64,000 nucleotides of DNA from assembly GCA_963971575.1 (NCBI GenBank), contig OZ020618.1, positions 28,882,540 to 28,946,539 of the forward strand, written 5' to 3'. The stretch is from Liopterus haemorrhoidalis (lineage: Eukaryota > Arthropoda > Insecta > Coleoptera > Dytiscidae). Position 1 is the first letter of the stretch. Each line of letters begins with the position of its first letter. The position numbers and the translations under genes are program-made. The notes beneath the pieces were generated by a model. That model did no database searches. It was given only the letters and a program-made list of their open reading frames with translations, and was not told where the DNA came from. This document shows, in pieces, positions 1 to 12,257 of the stretch.

Positions 1-332
1 TGTTCTTTAAATGTAAAGGAAGAATGTGTAACGCCTTTTTAAACTGTTTTACAATAGGAGGTTAATGTTTTGTGAGAATTAATGTTATTTTAAAAGTCTA
101 AAAGCCCTTGAAGTTGTCGCTAAGTTTAGTAAGCTCATCCTGACCCTTGGAAATATATGGAAATTACGTTAAAGAGCTAAGGTTGTACACTTTAAAACTA
201 ACAAGAAACCTTCACGTGATTCTATCTTATGTGTAGATTTAGAATTATATAAAACAATATAACTTTATAAATAATTGAATATGTGCCCTTTTGTGCTCGT
301 ATGAGCTGATTTATTCCAGATAGTAATATTTT
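1..332. other. AT-rich DNA without recognisable feature
   Basis: Nothing is recognised here: no open frame of note, no inverted repeat and no similarity to the other repeats in the window. Confidence 0.5.
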
Positions 333-1590
333 TTAGGATTCTATAGGTATGACCACCAAAAACCCCTTAGAACGTCACTCATGTGTCTGTTTGTCTGCTA
401 GAAACTAGCCAAACGGCTGAACAGAAAGTTAAAATTTGGCATGCTTATATAACTCTTTGTCCCACATATAGGAAAAATACTGAGAGTTGAAAAAACTCAC
501 GAGATAAATATAAACAAATACGTATTTAATTAAAAAATAAATATATTTTTTTAAATTTTGATTGAAATTATTGTAATTCGTGGATAAACAAACAAATTTA
601 TATTTTTGAATAATCTTTTTTTTTTGCATTTTTGCCAAAAATAAGTACAAAAACTTTTGTTCACCACCCTATCTCCCAGAGAGCTTGATCTAAAAATCTG
701 AAAAAAGTCTCCAAAGCGTACATTGTTGGGAACCGGAATAGTTCATCAGGAATTTTTGAACAGATTACTTTTTATTAATAAAAACATGTTTTTATTTATT
801 TTATTTTTATTATTTTAATACGATTTTTCCAAAAATATGCAAAAAAAATCACTGTCTCGCATCATATAACCGAAAGGGATCAAACTAAATATCTGAAAAA
901 AATCTAAGTAATGTACATTGATCTAAACCGGAAACGTACAGGAGAAATTTTTAATCAGATTTCGTTTTTGGAAAATATTGCGGCTTTTGTATTTTAGACT
1001 AAATTAATTATTTTTTTAATTGCTGGCTTTATTATGGCTAATAATGTTATAGATTTGTTATATTTATGGCTAAGGTAGTGTATGTCTTTTTTTATATCAA
1101 AAATATAATCAAATGTATAACACCTTGAGAATCGGGTTGCGTTCTTGCGGAGCTTTCACTTATGAACTCAATAAATAGGCGGAGCCTATCGTTATAAGTC
1201 TTGTTTTTAAGGTATCAAAGATAAAACAATCATTTAGTGAAATACTTATAATTCAAATAGCACATTGTTAATAGTGAGAAATACGTTTTTAATTGCCAAT
1301 TATCAATATATTTCTTACTAATTTAATGAAGCAAATGCAGAAAAAAATCGCTGGGATTTTTTTATTTCCTTATGATTTAATTTCCTTATATTTTCGTAAA
1401 TTATTTAAATTTAGTTTAATAAATTAAATAAAAAATCTTAGTACTCAAATATCGAATAATAATGATTATCAAATATCTGTTCAGTTTGGTGTGACTATAG
1501 AAAAAATATTGTCCTAAACATCTAGCTATTCTGTTGACTGCTTACACTTATTAAATACCTGCAAAATCCTGAAATGTGTGGAAATTCATT
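333..1590 (+). repeat. Dispersed ~1 kb repeat, copy 1
   Basis: This is one of four long related repeats in the window (also 7298-8710, 15590-16612 and 54670-56060). The shared landmarks come in the same order: a GGTATGACC motif at the start, a GTCTGTCT-type short repeat, AGCCAAACGGCT, TTTGGCATGCTTATATAACT, a CCGGAATAGT-like stretch, and a final AAATCCTGAAATGTGTGGAA. The first ~20 bases (around TTTTAGGATTCTATAGGTAT) and the last ones (TACCTGCAAAATCCTGAAA) are roughly reverse complements, which suggests a DNA transposon, but the true ends are not proven. It has no coding capacity. The short open frames inside it are not conserved between copies. Confidence 0.7.
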
Positions 1591-1599
1591 CACATAAAT

Positions 1600-2510
1600 T
1601 TGTTAGAATATTGTACTGTTTTAAAATCGTGCGAGAATAGTAAAAAAAATCAAAAATAATTACGTCCATACAATTTAGGAACGTGAAGGAATATCACAGG
1701 AATAGCCACAAACAGCAATACTAATAATCTGAAATTAATCTGAATAAGCAAGAATAAACAGAAACAAAAATTGGACACTGTCAATGTTCGTCCAGTCCAG
1801 TTCCACGGTCAACCCATATCATTTATCACTTCACTAGGATTACCACGCGTCCTATATAATAGAGGACAGCCCTTTATTTTAGAGCGTTGTCCTCTAGATT
1901 TAGTCATTTCTCAAAAACACAAATAAATATACTAATTTTCATTATAGTTTTAAGAACCTTTTTCAGATTTGTCCTTTACTTTTTCGAAAATAAAATGGTC
2001 GTTGTACTAATCACACGCATGGGCCTAAGCAAACAGTTTCCTTTGAAATTCCAACAAGTGATAGCGTTCGTTTATATTCCTTTGTACTCGATGATACGTT
2101 AACATTCGTGGAAAATATTTGTTCGAACTTTAAGATTGTACGCGACTGTTTATATAGTATCCAGCAAATATTTCCAAGCATCTGTATATTATGGCAGTTT
2201 TTCTGCCAGCCACAACAAAATTTAGTGGATCTGCAAAAACCTTCAAAATATATAGCTAATAATATATTTTTGCAAAACAATTAAGGACTAGTAAAATCTG
2301 TCTATAAAATTATAAATTAGGTAGACAGAAGCAGTGTATAAAGGACACATGTTCTCTATATTCACTGACAGGACTCTTGCAGCATATTTCCAACTCTTAC
2401 ATGAAGTTTCTCGCTCGAAGTTTCATCAAAACTTTCAGAAGATTAATATTTTGCACCTAGACTATATCAGGACATGATTATTAAACGAAATCCGCAAAAA
2501 CCAATAAAAA
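1600..2510. other. Unassigned AT-rich interval
   Basis: No gene or repeat is recognised. Open frames of 71 and 89 codons overlap on opposite strands and show no motif. I treat them as chance. Confidence 0.4.
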
Positions 2511-2514
2511 AAGC

Positions 2515-2770
2515 ATGTTCCAATATTTTGGTCATCTAATGACAACATCCTAGATACAGATTGTTACAATGGATCATACAGAGGAAGACAGAAAGAAGAG
2601 GAGGACCTGGAAGAAGGAAAATATTGTGGTTGAAAAATCTCCGAAACTACTACGGAAAAAGCTCTATTTTCCTGTTCCGTACAGATTCCGTTCAAGACAG
2701 ACAGCAGTATTCAAAGTCAACATACTGATAGTGAGCCAACATCATTCACTGAATAGAGAAAAATCGTTTA
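2515..2770 (+). pseudogene. 5'-truncated LINE ORF2 tail
   Basis: The conceptual translation shows the start of a motif like YFGHLM, then after a frame change LLQWIIQRKTERRGGPGRR and a LKNLRNYYGKSS stretch. This is the usual C-terminal end of reverse transcriptases of insect non-LTR retrotransposons: the segment after the polymerase, with a W-GH motif, a GRPGRRR-type basic run and a W-based tail. It keeps only about 80 codons and is interrupted by at least one frameshift, so it is a dead 5'-truncated copy. The clade is uncertain (RTE- or Jockey-like). Confidence 0.65.
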
Positions 2771-2829
2771 TGTATTCGAAACAACATTTCTTACTTACAT
2801 TTTTGCTAAATATATAATAAGATATTTCA

Positions 2830-3130
2830 AAATATTAGTTGGCATCTCCCCAAACTTCCCATAAATTCATCCAATTGCAAAAATATATTGAATAAAAAAA
2901 AAAATGACTTCTTATTTTAAACAATTTTTATCAGTCATCAAAGTAAATAATAAGTGAATTATTTGAAGATTTTAGTTTTAGGGTGACCCCCGTAACTGCC
3001 CAAATTTTCGTGCAATTCAAAAAATACATTTAAAAAAAGATTATAAACAATTTTTATCATATAAATTTTAGTAAAGTCAATAATTGAGATATTTTAGAAG
3101 TAAATAGTTTTAATTCCGAAACACTCCTTA
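2830..3130. repeat. Two units of a ~145-bp tandem repeat
   Basis: Two degenerate units lie head to tail. Each carries a CCCCAAACTTCC or CCCCGTAACTGCCC start, an AT-rich middle, TTTTTATCA and an AAGTAAATAATAAG-like end. The block closes with a segment around CTTAGAATGAAAATTTTGAG. A longer array of the same unit lies at 24780-25523 and 27277-27670 and closes with the same kind of segment (CTTAGAATGCAAAATTTTAG). The two blocks are therefore copies of one larger element with internal repeats. Confidence 0.6.
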
Positions 3131-3139
3131 GAATGAAAA

Positions 3140-3750
3140 TTTTGAGAAGCCATTAAAATCTATATTCGAACCGTGGTCATGGCAAATTACGTAAAAATAT
3201 ATCTAGCCATTTAAGCGCGAATCTCGGACAAACGGATATACAGAAATTTATTTTTTGTGAACATCATCTTATAATTATCTGAAACGCATAAAAACCAAAA
3301 TTGAGACAAAAAATTATATTAAAAACAAACAGATACTAATAGATAACTCACACTAGTGTTATGCCAGTTGCCAACATTAAAATGCAGAATTAGTGTACCA
3401 ACCTGAAAAAAAAAACAAATAATATTAATTATGCTTAAATTACTTAACTCACACAATTTTGGTTTAGCCAACCCATGATTTTCCAAACAATTCACTTAAA
3501 CATTAGCTTATTTGCAAATTATAGCACGCAAATAAATATTTAAAATTGTACTAAAAGTATTATCATTTGTAAGACAAAAAAAAGTATTATCTTAAGATGT
3601 TAAAAGTTCGAATCATATCGAACATCTTAAAAATGTCATTTTATGAGGCATCTATTGTCATTTTACGATCTGACTAATGATAATACGTTTCATTCAATTT
3701 TAAAAAGATATTTGCAACATAACATACCTTACATTTAATAAATTTGTAGA
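3140..3750. other. Unassigned AT-rich interval
   Basis: No gene, inverted repeat or shared repeat is recognised. Confidence 0.4.
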
Positions 3751-3751
3751 T

Positions 3752-4674
3752 AGTAGTGCTGTCAGAAATGAACTATTCCGAAACCGATTCAAAAATAAAC
3801 CTATCCGGGTTTATCCAATACCCGACCCTAGAACTGGGAATTCGGAACAAGTATCCCAAAACCCGTTGTTTGAAACCGGTTATCCGAAATCGAGTACCCG
3901 GAACCGTACACCCGCAAAAAAGTGGAGAAAACAAAAACGGATGGAAATGATAAGCAAACGAACGAAGTATGAGGTGGTCATCAGATAACAAAAACGGTAT
4001 TTGGAAATATGAAACCGTGTACAGGTGGTCCCCGACTTACGAACAATCGTACGACCAAAAATTTAAAAATTTTAAATTTTATTAATCTCTTTAATAAAAT
4101 TTTTAATAAAACTTTAAACAAAAAACAAAAAAAAGAAAATGAAAATCTTGTACCTATTATTTTGTAATAACGGGGAATAAATATAATCAACACGCCTTGA
4201 GTTGGGCCCGAAAGCACCCAATATGTTGTTCGTAATTGCCCAGAGCTTTTGTTAATAGAAACATTTTAAAAAAAAATAATTATTTTCTATTCGCAGGAAT
4301 ATACACTTTCGTAATAATTGTTTCGTAAGAATGTTGTTCGTAATAATTGTTTCTTGACAGTTTATTAACGCACTTTATTTCTGCCATATACCATATATGT
4401 ATGCAGTTACATTTTATGTATTGAATTTTGTTTTAAGGGGGTAGCGCAAAACATTTTCCGCATTCTCGCGCAATTTCGACTTACGATCGCGCCTTCGGAG
4501 CCGAACCTGTTCGTAAGTTGGGGATCACCTGTATTCGGAACCGCGTATCCGTAACAAGGTATCCAGAACCAAGTATCCGAAATTAGTGTCTGACCACGGT
4601 AATACCCGAAAACTGGAACCGGATTTCCGAAAACCAGAACCGAATACCCGAAAAACCGATATCGATTCCTAGCA
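3752..4674. mobile_element. hAT-like element with CCGAAACC minisatellite, split by a TA-flanked MITE
   Basis: The outer ends TAGTGCTGTCAGAAAT and ATTCCTAGCACTA are imperfect inverted repeats. The flanks GTAGATAG and GTAAATAA match at 6 of 8 positions, as expected for an old 8-bp hAT duplication. The interior at 3775-3925 and 4536-4665 is a short-period repeat built on units like CCGAAAACCGGAACCG and GTACCCG. The two blocks are separated by the inserted element at 4022-4531. No transposase is visible. Confidence 0.55.
4022..4531. mobile_element. Tc1/mariner-pogo type MITE with TA duplication
   Basis: The left end CAGGTGGTCCCCGACTTACG and the right end CGTAAGTTGGGGATCACCTG are reverse complements with few mismatches. 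TA stands directly outside both ends (4020-4021 and 4532-4533). CAG-start ends and a TA target are typical of pogo/Tigger-like Tc1-mariner elements. The 510-bp interior is AT-rich. A 78-codon open frame on the minus strand has no transposase motif, so this is a non-autonomous copy. It lies inside the CCGAAACC minisatellite and is younger than it. Confidence 0.85.
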
Positions 4675-6180
4675 CTAGTAAATAATGTGTTTTATTTATA
4701 TATGCAGTTTTACATTAATACACTATTGATATTGAATACAATTATACACAATTTATGAATGGCAATCATACCATGGCAATATTGAAAAATATGGCTAACA
4801 AACTTCAACACTTTAAGAACCCTAATTTTTTTTTACTTCCTAACTGGAAAGTATAAATAACAATAAATCAACAATTTGATTTTAAGAACTGTTACTGTAA
4901 AAAAAGATCTTAAATCTCTGCCAAGAAAATAATTCATCTCCCAATCTCCACTTAGAGTAATAACAAACACTTCTCTTCCGAACCAAAGCCATTCATCTGG
5001 GACTGAAAACATCCGCAATAAAAAGTAATATCATCACATCCCATAAAGCAATAAAAGCACGGAAGCTACAAAACTTTCAACCTCCCACCTTCATCTGTTT
5101 TGGATATAACCATCAAAGAGACACAAAAGAGCAGCGTTGACACCAACAATTCGCACTACTAGGAAGGACATCGTGGGAACACCTCCTGTCAGGCACCAGC
5201 CTACAGACGTCACTGGGCCACATGCTCGAGAGCCGGACGCGACGGGAGATCACAATGCAAGACACATTTGGTGAAAGATAATGATGCAAGAATTAATTTT
5301 GTTTTAATGTTATATTTGTTTGTCTTATTTGTATGTTTGCTTGATTAAAATTAACTTATTACGTAATTATGAAGAAGAAAACTAATTGGTAAATATTTTT
5401 GGCAATTTTGTTATCAAAATAAATATTAATGACGTTACAAATATGTATTTAAAAATGTCATACCAATCTTTTCACGCCGGAATTAAATGTGTACATGTTA
5501 CAGTAAAATTGTAAACTGTAGCAAATGCCTAGTAGCACTTACTAGTCAATATATGATAGCATTTGCGTCAGATTTTAGTAAAAATATCAGCTTATTATAA
5601 AAATGTCTACTATTCCTAGTAACTGCATAACAGTTGCTATAGAACATCAGTAAAAGCATAATATCACGATTTTTTTAATGTACGTAAGTATGCATAAAGT
5701 ATGCGCAGGAATGTATTTTTTTTTGTATTGGTATCCAACCCTCTGTTATTGGGATACATTATTATCCTGTAGAGCGGTTGTTAATTAAATAAATAAAATA
5801 AATCAAAATTAAAATAAAATTTTATTAACACTTTTAAAGTAAAATAAATTCGTATCCAATATATAAAATAAATAAAAAAAATCAGCTGTAGCCACCACAG
5901 GACCGACCGCCATCATAAAGTACTTGTCTAAAATACATTCTAGCAGCACAGTAGAAATAACTTGGCCTAATATTTTCTAACAGAGATATTATTTATCATG
6001 ACAATGGAAACGTTACATATAAGTATGAAAAAATTGAGACGGAAATAATTTAAAAAATGTTACAGAAATTATTCAAAATTTTTCGTTTAATCAAAAAATG
6101 TCTCAAATAAAAGTTATTGGTTATTGCTTTTATAGCAACTTTTGTTCTATAAATTTTTTCGAAATATTTTTCTGTTACTA
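4675..6180. other. Unassigned interval with one GC-richer patch
   Basis: Most of this is AT-rich and featureless. The patch at 5090-5280 is richer in G and C and one frame reads open for short runs, for example GHMLESRTRREITMQ, with stops nearby. It could be the eroded end of a retrotransposon, but I recognise no motif. The stretch at 5740-5800 ends in AATTAAATAAATAAAATAAA, a possible LINE-type tail. Confidence 0.3.
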
Positions 6181-6515
6181 AATTTTCGTAAAAATCTTAA
6201 ATTCGACACGAGTAAACTCCCATTTCCAGTCAACCGATTTTAACCAAAAATTAAACAACTCGTGTCATTGATGTCAAAAGCTTAAATATGCAGTTTTATA
6301 AAAATCCTTTTAGCCGAATTTGCTCTGCACGTGTACACAGACAGACGGACAGACAGACAGACAGACGGACGGACAGACAGACCGACAGACATCATGCTAA
6401 AAATAGTCAAAACGTTATGTGGGGACCTCAATTCGTGGAGATCCATCGAAATCTCGAAATGTCAAAATCGGTATGATCACAATACCTCCCTTATATATGT
6501 TGGCGGTCGGTAAAA
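6180..6515 (+). repeat. Dispersed repeat with CAGA/CGGA short repeats
   Basis: A (CAGA)n array with CGGA variants spans roughly 6338-6390. It is followed by a conserved-looking stretch around GGGGACCTCAATTCGTGGAG and a second short motif, TGGCGGTCGG. The layout, with a tetranucleotide run beside a single-copy tail, is like the GTCT block of the ~1 kb repeat family, but the flanking sequence differs. The open frames across the array exist only because the tetranucleotide lacks stops. Confidence 0.5.
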
Positions 6516-6519
6516 ATAA

Positions 6520-6592
6520 TAAATAATAGGTTCCAAACGCCTAGATAGGCGTATAAGGGGCAAAAAAGGTAAGTTCTCCGTTTCTAGACCAC
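6520..6592 (-). repeat. Short interspersed 3'-end, copy 1
   Basis: About 70 bases are shared with 57735-57800, including CCTAGATAGGCGTATAAGGGG and TAAGTTCTCCGTTTCTAGA. Both copies are bordered on the low-coordinate side by AAATAAATAATA-type runs. Read on the minus strand, this is a unique 3' segment followed by a TTTA-type tail, as in the 3' end of a LINE or a SINE derived from one. The parent element is not in the window. Confidence 0.55.
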
Positions 6593-6739
6593 GTAGTCAG
6601 TGTGACGTTTCGACCGGTCCTATTATCCCTGAATGAACAGGTACTCATTTATAAGTATCCAAAATATAAAAATATGAAAATTTAAAACATTTATGAACTG
6701 TTACCCTTTTGTGGTCTTTTATTATTGCATTCGTAGAAC

Positions 6740-6781
6740 ATTTAAAGCCGTCACCGGGCGGGGGGGCTCAGCCACCCCTGC
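6740..6781. repeat. Solo hAT-type terminus
   Basis: The segment ends in GGGGGGCTCAGCCACCCCTG, whose reverse complement starts CAGGGGTGGCTGAG, a typical hAT inverted-repeat start. No partner end was found. Confidence 0.35.
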
Positions 6782-6962
6782 CATACTTAAAAACCTTTTT
6801 CTTGTAAGTGAATATGAGATTGTGTAACTCTTTAAAAATACCAAAATCAGATCCTACCAAACTATGTTATGATATACATGAGCCAATTATGTATGGATAC
6901 GAAACATTAATCCTATTAAAGAGTAATAGACACACTTTTTTGGCGTATCACAATGCAAATTA

Positions 6963-7092
6963 GTGGTACAATTCTGTGGCAAATCTGTAAGCTTACAGAC
7001 AAAATCTATAAGAAACTGTCCATAACAACAAATAAAACAATTCCTTAGATACGATCGTCTGTAGCTTACAGATTTGCCACAGAATTGCACCA
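6963..7092. mobile_element. Palindromic MITE
   Basis: The arms around GTGGCAAATCTGTAAGCTTA and its near-perfect reverse complement (TAGCTTACAGATTTGCCAC) fold into a hairpin with a ~60-base loop. TA lies at both borders. It is 130 bp long and non-coding, most simply a Tc1/mariner-type MITE. Confidence 0.7.
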
Positions 7093-7297
7093 TAAAGATG
7101 GACGATTACAGTGATAGGACACATAATTATGATAAAAAAAAAGGTACACAAGATCTAGGGGCACGACGTTGTAGGTTAACTTACATTGTGAGCTAATGTA
7201 TACTAACATCTGAAAATCTGACGTTCCTTCACACATTACCAAAACATTTAATTGTATTAATTTCTTGTCACCTTAAATGTTATTACTCATATATTTT

Positions 7298-8710
7298 TAG
7301 AGTTTTGTAGATATGATCAATAGAAGATTAGGTAAAAATTGTGGCAAAACGGTTGGGTTTAGAAAGCTGAAATTTGGGATGCTTATATAACACTGACCCA
7401 TATAGGAGCACTATACAAAACAGATTGCGGGACAAATTTCGGAGCCACAAAGATGATGTAGCCACATCGTCCCAACAAATGCATTGTGTAGTGCACAATT
7501 CGACACATCCTACGAACATCGCCGTAACTCAATATTTTAGTTTTTTAAATTGTGTAATTTAAATATTAGAATATCGTGTAATCTTTCTGTGAAAAAATAA
7601 ATGTATCTCACAAAACGTGTACGTTATGCTACCAAAATTATAGTTTTATGACAAACGATTTTTTTCATGGAAAGATCACACAATATTTTAATATTTTACT
7701 TATATGATTCAAAAAATTTAAATATTGAGTTACGACGATCTTCGTAGGATGGGTCGATTTGTTTCTGCGAATACGTGATCGTTAGCTAGTACATGTGGAG
7801 TGACACATAACCTCACAATATTCAGAAATCATTTTGAATGGGTTATCAAATGAATACTCGTAATGCATAGATACATTTTTATTTTGAAAAATCAAATTTT
7901 TTATTGGATTTTCGCATAAAAAAAATGTTGTCCCCCAACCCTATTTCCCAGAGGGATTGATGTAAAAATCTTTAAAAATATTTAATAATGTACATCGATG
8001 GGAACCGAAATAGTTCAACAGCAATTTTTGATCAGATTAGTTTTCGATATTATCGAAATCTTCATGTTGAAAAAAAATGTTGCAAAAAAAAATAGACGCA
8101 TATTAAGGAACGAAAAGTAATTGTTTAAAATTTCTCTATTTTCACACAATTTTTGCCAAAATATGTTGTCTCACACCGTATAACCCAGGAGGATTAATGT
8201 AAAAATGAGAAAAATTTCTGTCTAATGCACATATGAACCAGAATGTTATAACAGGAATTATTTCTGTATAATTTTTGATAATTATATTAAATATATGATA
8301 GACGTGGATTATTCTTTCAAAAGTTATCGAAATTTATTATTTTTATATGTACCCAGAATTTGATATTATATATTTCATTTTGTAATACGCTACTAGATCT
8401 GATGACTTTGGTGATTGTTGTATTGTAAATGAACTTTTATGGACCCATGTAAACTTGTAAATTTAGCATTTAAATTCTTGGTTAGGTTTTATTGTAATAA
8501 GGTTAAATTAATTAAAGAATTACAAATTTCATATTGTCATTAATGTCAATTATTTGTCAAATATTTTGAATCATTTCAGAATTACCACTCTAAGATGATA
8601 TGAATACACAACATAAAACATGAAGTTTCCCTCTTAGTTACGTATTAGAAAATGAAACATATTATCTCACTAAATACCTACAAAATCCTGAAATGTGTGA
8701 AAATTCACAC
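7298..8710 (+). repeat. Dispersed ~1 kb repeat, copy 2 (carries a palindromic insert)
   Basis: It starts with TTTTAGAGTTTTGTAGATAT and ends at ACCTACAAAATCCTGAAATG, the same landmarks as the other copies. Inside are the AGCTGAAATTTGGGATGCTT and CCGAAATAGTTCAACAGCAA stretches of the family. The copy is lengthened by the palindromic element at 7490-7768. It is non-coding. Confidence 0.6.
7490..7768. mobile_element. Palindromic MITE inside the ~1 kb repeat
   Basis: The left arm starts TTCGACACATCCTACGAACA and the right arm ends TTCGTAGGATGGGTCGA. The arms remain complementary for roughly 100 bases each around a loop near 7610-7660. The target duplication is not clear. It sits within the copy-2 repeat and is absent at the matching place in copies 3 and 4, so it inserted later. 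Confidence 0.65.
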
Positions 8711-10250
8711 TTCAGATCTTACATAAAGTATAATATATCCATGAAGCATACCCCACCTTAATAATCATTTTATTCGAATGCTATTAAAATCACTTGAACT
8801 AACAACTGCAGATATGTTAAGTTTAAACACTTCATCCGCTTTAACACTCCAAAAACTATGTTCAAACCTCAAAAACCACAAATAATCAGTTGGCAATGTC
8901 AGTTCCAGTCGAGAAACTGATCACACGAGCCGAATAGTAGTGCATTTCTCTCACACTCTTAGCTCTCTGCTCAGCATTGACACTCAGGGCATTGCAATGT
9001 TGAGTGAACTCTCTGCCTCCGAGAGTCAAGTGGCAGTGGCACTATACGACACAGGAGAGCCACTTGAAATATGAGGAGGCAATTGTAAATGTCTGAATGA
9101 GTGACTGCTTACAGGGTACAGTTTCACAAGGCTCTGATTTGCAAGCACTGCTCATTTGTCTTGGATGCTTAAATTATTGCCCTGTAAACAACAGTATCTG
9201 ATTGAGATGCGGATATTCAGATTTTGCCTTGTACTACTATTTTGCACGCAGGAATTTTAACAACTTAAAATTTTAAAATAATCTTTAAATATCCGAAGAG
9301 TGACATTCTTTGTCCAGCGATACTTGTGATATGTAGATACATATTTTTTCTACCAGCACAAGGTATGTTGATACAAATAAGTGAAAATAATTTACAATTG
9401 ACAGACAAAAAATTAACGTTAAATATGGAAATAGTTATACCAAAAAAGAGGGCAGGACAGTGTCGAAGCCAAGGCCGTAGGTCTCTTGGGCGTAATAAAT
9501 GTCGCGTAGCTGTTGGGTGGGTTTTTCACAAACCTAATCAAAGTTTCCCACAAATATTATTTACAGATATCGATATATGAATATTAGGTCGCGGTCCTGA
9601 GTTATATTAATTCTACCGCGCGCGCCTATTTTACCACAAAATAGGGCACGCGCACTTCGCTTACTATTGCGTCAAGTCCTTGAACACTATTGCGGTAAAC
9701 TCTTTGGATCTTTCTCTCTGCAGCTCAGTTATCATATTGTTGCTAGCTACAGATGGAGACATTGGCAGTTTTTTTAAAAAAATCCGTACTTTAGCCAGCG
9801 ATCCATCGAAAAATAATCGCAGCAAAAACAAATAAATAACACTGCACCACTATGACTTTCTGACTTCCTGTCCGAATTATAAGATATATAAAGAATATAG
9901 GTAATTCATATTCCCATTGCATGAAATGTCACAACATCCATTATCTATTATTTAGCAAATTTTAAGGAATTTGTACTGTATTATATGCCGCTCTTGTAAT
10001 ATATCAGCCCTGGAATAGAACAGTCACTCAGCTGTATCTTTGTATTTCATAATGGTTAAAACTTTTTCAATGACCAGATGAACTATTGAGATTCGTGTGT
10101 CTTTATTAACATTTATTGGGGGCAATAAAATATTATTGTACTGGCTTTTGTTATCTTCAGTAACATTTGCGTATAATTTCTGAGTGAAACGTTTGTTTTG
10201 AAAAAAAACAAACTATTTTCACATCTGATCACAATTATTTTATTTACTTT
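8711..10250. other. Unassigned interval
   Basis: No gene is recognised. The stretch at 8900-9130 is less AT-rich, with repeated GAGAG/CTCTC motifs. At 9614-9650 there is a small GC-rich hairpin: CGCGCGCCTATTTT faces AAAATAGGGCACGCG around a 4-base loop. The open frame at 9326-9580 (84 codons) has no recognisable motif. Confidence 0.35.
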
Positions 10251-10261
10251 TCTGTCTAATC

Positions 10262-10315
10262 TGCTCACGGAGCACTAGTGCTCCGCGGAACACTGTTTGG
10301 GAAACCCTAGTCTAG
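10262..10315. repeat. Solo hAT-type terminus
   Basis: On the minus strand it reads CTAGGGTTTCCCAAACAGTG followed by TTCCGCGGAGCAC, a common hAT MITE end. The opposite end is missing. Confidence 0.4.
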
Positions 10316-10746
10316 ATTATCTAAAATTATATTTTAATCTAATCCGAAATTATTTTTATAGAGCTCCCGACGTTAGTTGTGAAGTCGAGAGAACATTTAC
10401 TACCATTATTTTAAGCAAAATTTAAGCAATTGGATTATTTTAAGCAAAATTTAGAACTGCACAAATAGCCTTACTGATTCCAGTTGGGGGGTCTAGGGTA
10501 AATTTTAATTAAAGCCTAAATCTGAAAAATCTAAATATATCATGTAATAATCTAGAAAATCGAATAAATTTATTGAAAATTATAATTAAAACAATATTTT
10601 GGTATTAAATAATGATCATAATACACTCAAGTCAGTCATGTACGTGCTTTATACAATGCAAACTTGGTGGCAAAGCCAGTCCTTCAGTACGAAATACCTG
10701 CGATTAGGAGGACAAATATGCTTGTGTTCTACTGTGATAAAACTAA

Positions 10747-10959
10747 AGCTGCATTCAGAGCTCAGTAAATTAACACGCTGTGCGTTATGGATAGTTTTTA
10801 AACGAGTGCAATTGGTATGATCGGACAAGCTCGTACTATATCGCTCAACAGTAGCATAGCAACGACAAAGCACGAGCATATCCGATCATACCAAATGACC
10901 TCGTTTAAAATTTATCCATAGCGTACAACGTGTTGATTTACAGAGCTCTGAATGCAGCT
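10747..10959. mobile_element. Palindromic PIF/Harbinger-type MITE
   Basis: AGCTGCATTCAGAGCTC at the left and GAGCTCTGAATGCAGCT at the right begin two arms of about 90 bases that pair almost throughout around a ~33-base loop. TAA flanks both ends (10744-10746 and 10960-10962), the 3-bp duplication expected of PIF/Harbinger elements. Partial relatives lie at 40346-40420, 41640-41760, 42605-42660, 43880-44015 and 57395-57552. Confidence 0.85.
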
Positions 10960-12257
10960 TAAGAGAACAGCAAGTGGCTAAAGTCATTAATTTATTTTAT
11001 ATTTTTTTAAATTTTTTATTCATAAAATCATTTCTATACAGGGTGTTCTAAAACAACGTTATAAGATTTACATGGTATGTAGTACGGTCAAAAATAAGTT
11101 AAAAAGTCTTATATACATATGTTCGTAAATCAACCGTTTCCGAGATAACAGCGATTCTATTCCAATGGCAAAATAATTTGTTTTATTGGTTTTTATTAAG
11201 GTTTTATTGGTTTTTACCATAAAAAAGATTACAACTAAAGAAGATATTTAAAATGTCGTCAATCGTCCATTTCAGCATTTGATTAATGCTCCGTATAAGT
11301 CCACCACACATAACTCGTCAGACAGAACGTGTATGCTAGTTGGAATGAGATTTGGTCTTGACGAAACGCTGCCCCTTTCTTTCAAAACATAACATTTATC
11401 CAATATTTTTATTCAAAACTGAAATCTAAATAAGTATGTACTTGATAGTTATCCGTTCTGAAATCCAAGCAATTATTTAATAAGTGTTTGTTAACATTTA
11501 GCTCCCATTAACGTTTTTAAAGAAAAACTTGAATAAAAAAATGTCAGTATTTATACGCTTTAAGTCACATTTAAATAGTTCAAATGAGATTTATAATATA
11601 CATATTTTGAAGGATATTAACATCATTAATAGAGAGAATCAAAAATGTCAATATATTCCGACCTACCAATTTTATGTCTAAAATAGAACATTACGTTTTT
11701 CGTCGCATTCATAGATGTTAAATTATGTAACTGTATTAAAACTGTATAAAGAATGTATATATCTTCACTATATGCAAACAATCAATGATAAAACTAATTA
11801 GGTTAGGTTTAGTTAGCAAAAATTTTAGATAGAAAAAAGTTAAACTTGCTAGACGTATATAACCAGGTTCTCATGAGGAATTTTTCCTGTTTCCAATGAG
11901 ATTTATAGTATACGTATTTTGAAAAACAAACTTCATAAAGAGTTCAAAAAATATCAGTTATATTTGGACGTATCCTCGTGTTAAAAAGGCGTTTTTCTCT
12001 GCTAACTAACAAGAGACTACGAACTACCTAAGTACTTTCATCTATAGCCAACTACAGATGCATGAATGATTACTATTGGCTCCCCACTCTTACGACCATG
12101 CTTTCTCGTTTCTAACGTTATAATATAATTCATTCTAAGCATACAAGCCTAGTTGTGGTGGACTAATACGGAACATTAACCCAGAATTTGAATACGCAAC
12201 CAATGTAATCGGTAAAAATTGCACTATTTGGACGATAACTTCAAAATAAACTGTAAT

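Noticed and set aside
6331..6513. Open frames rich in DRQTDR across 6.3 kb
   Set aside because: They translate a CAGA tetranucleotide array, which lacks stops by composition.
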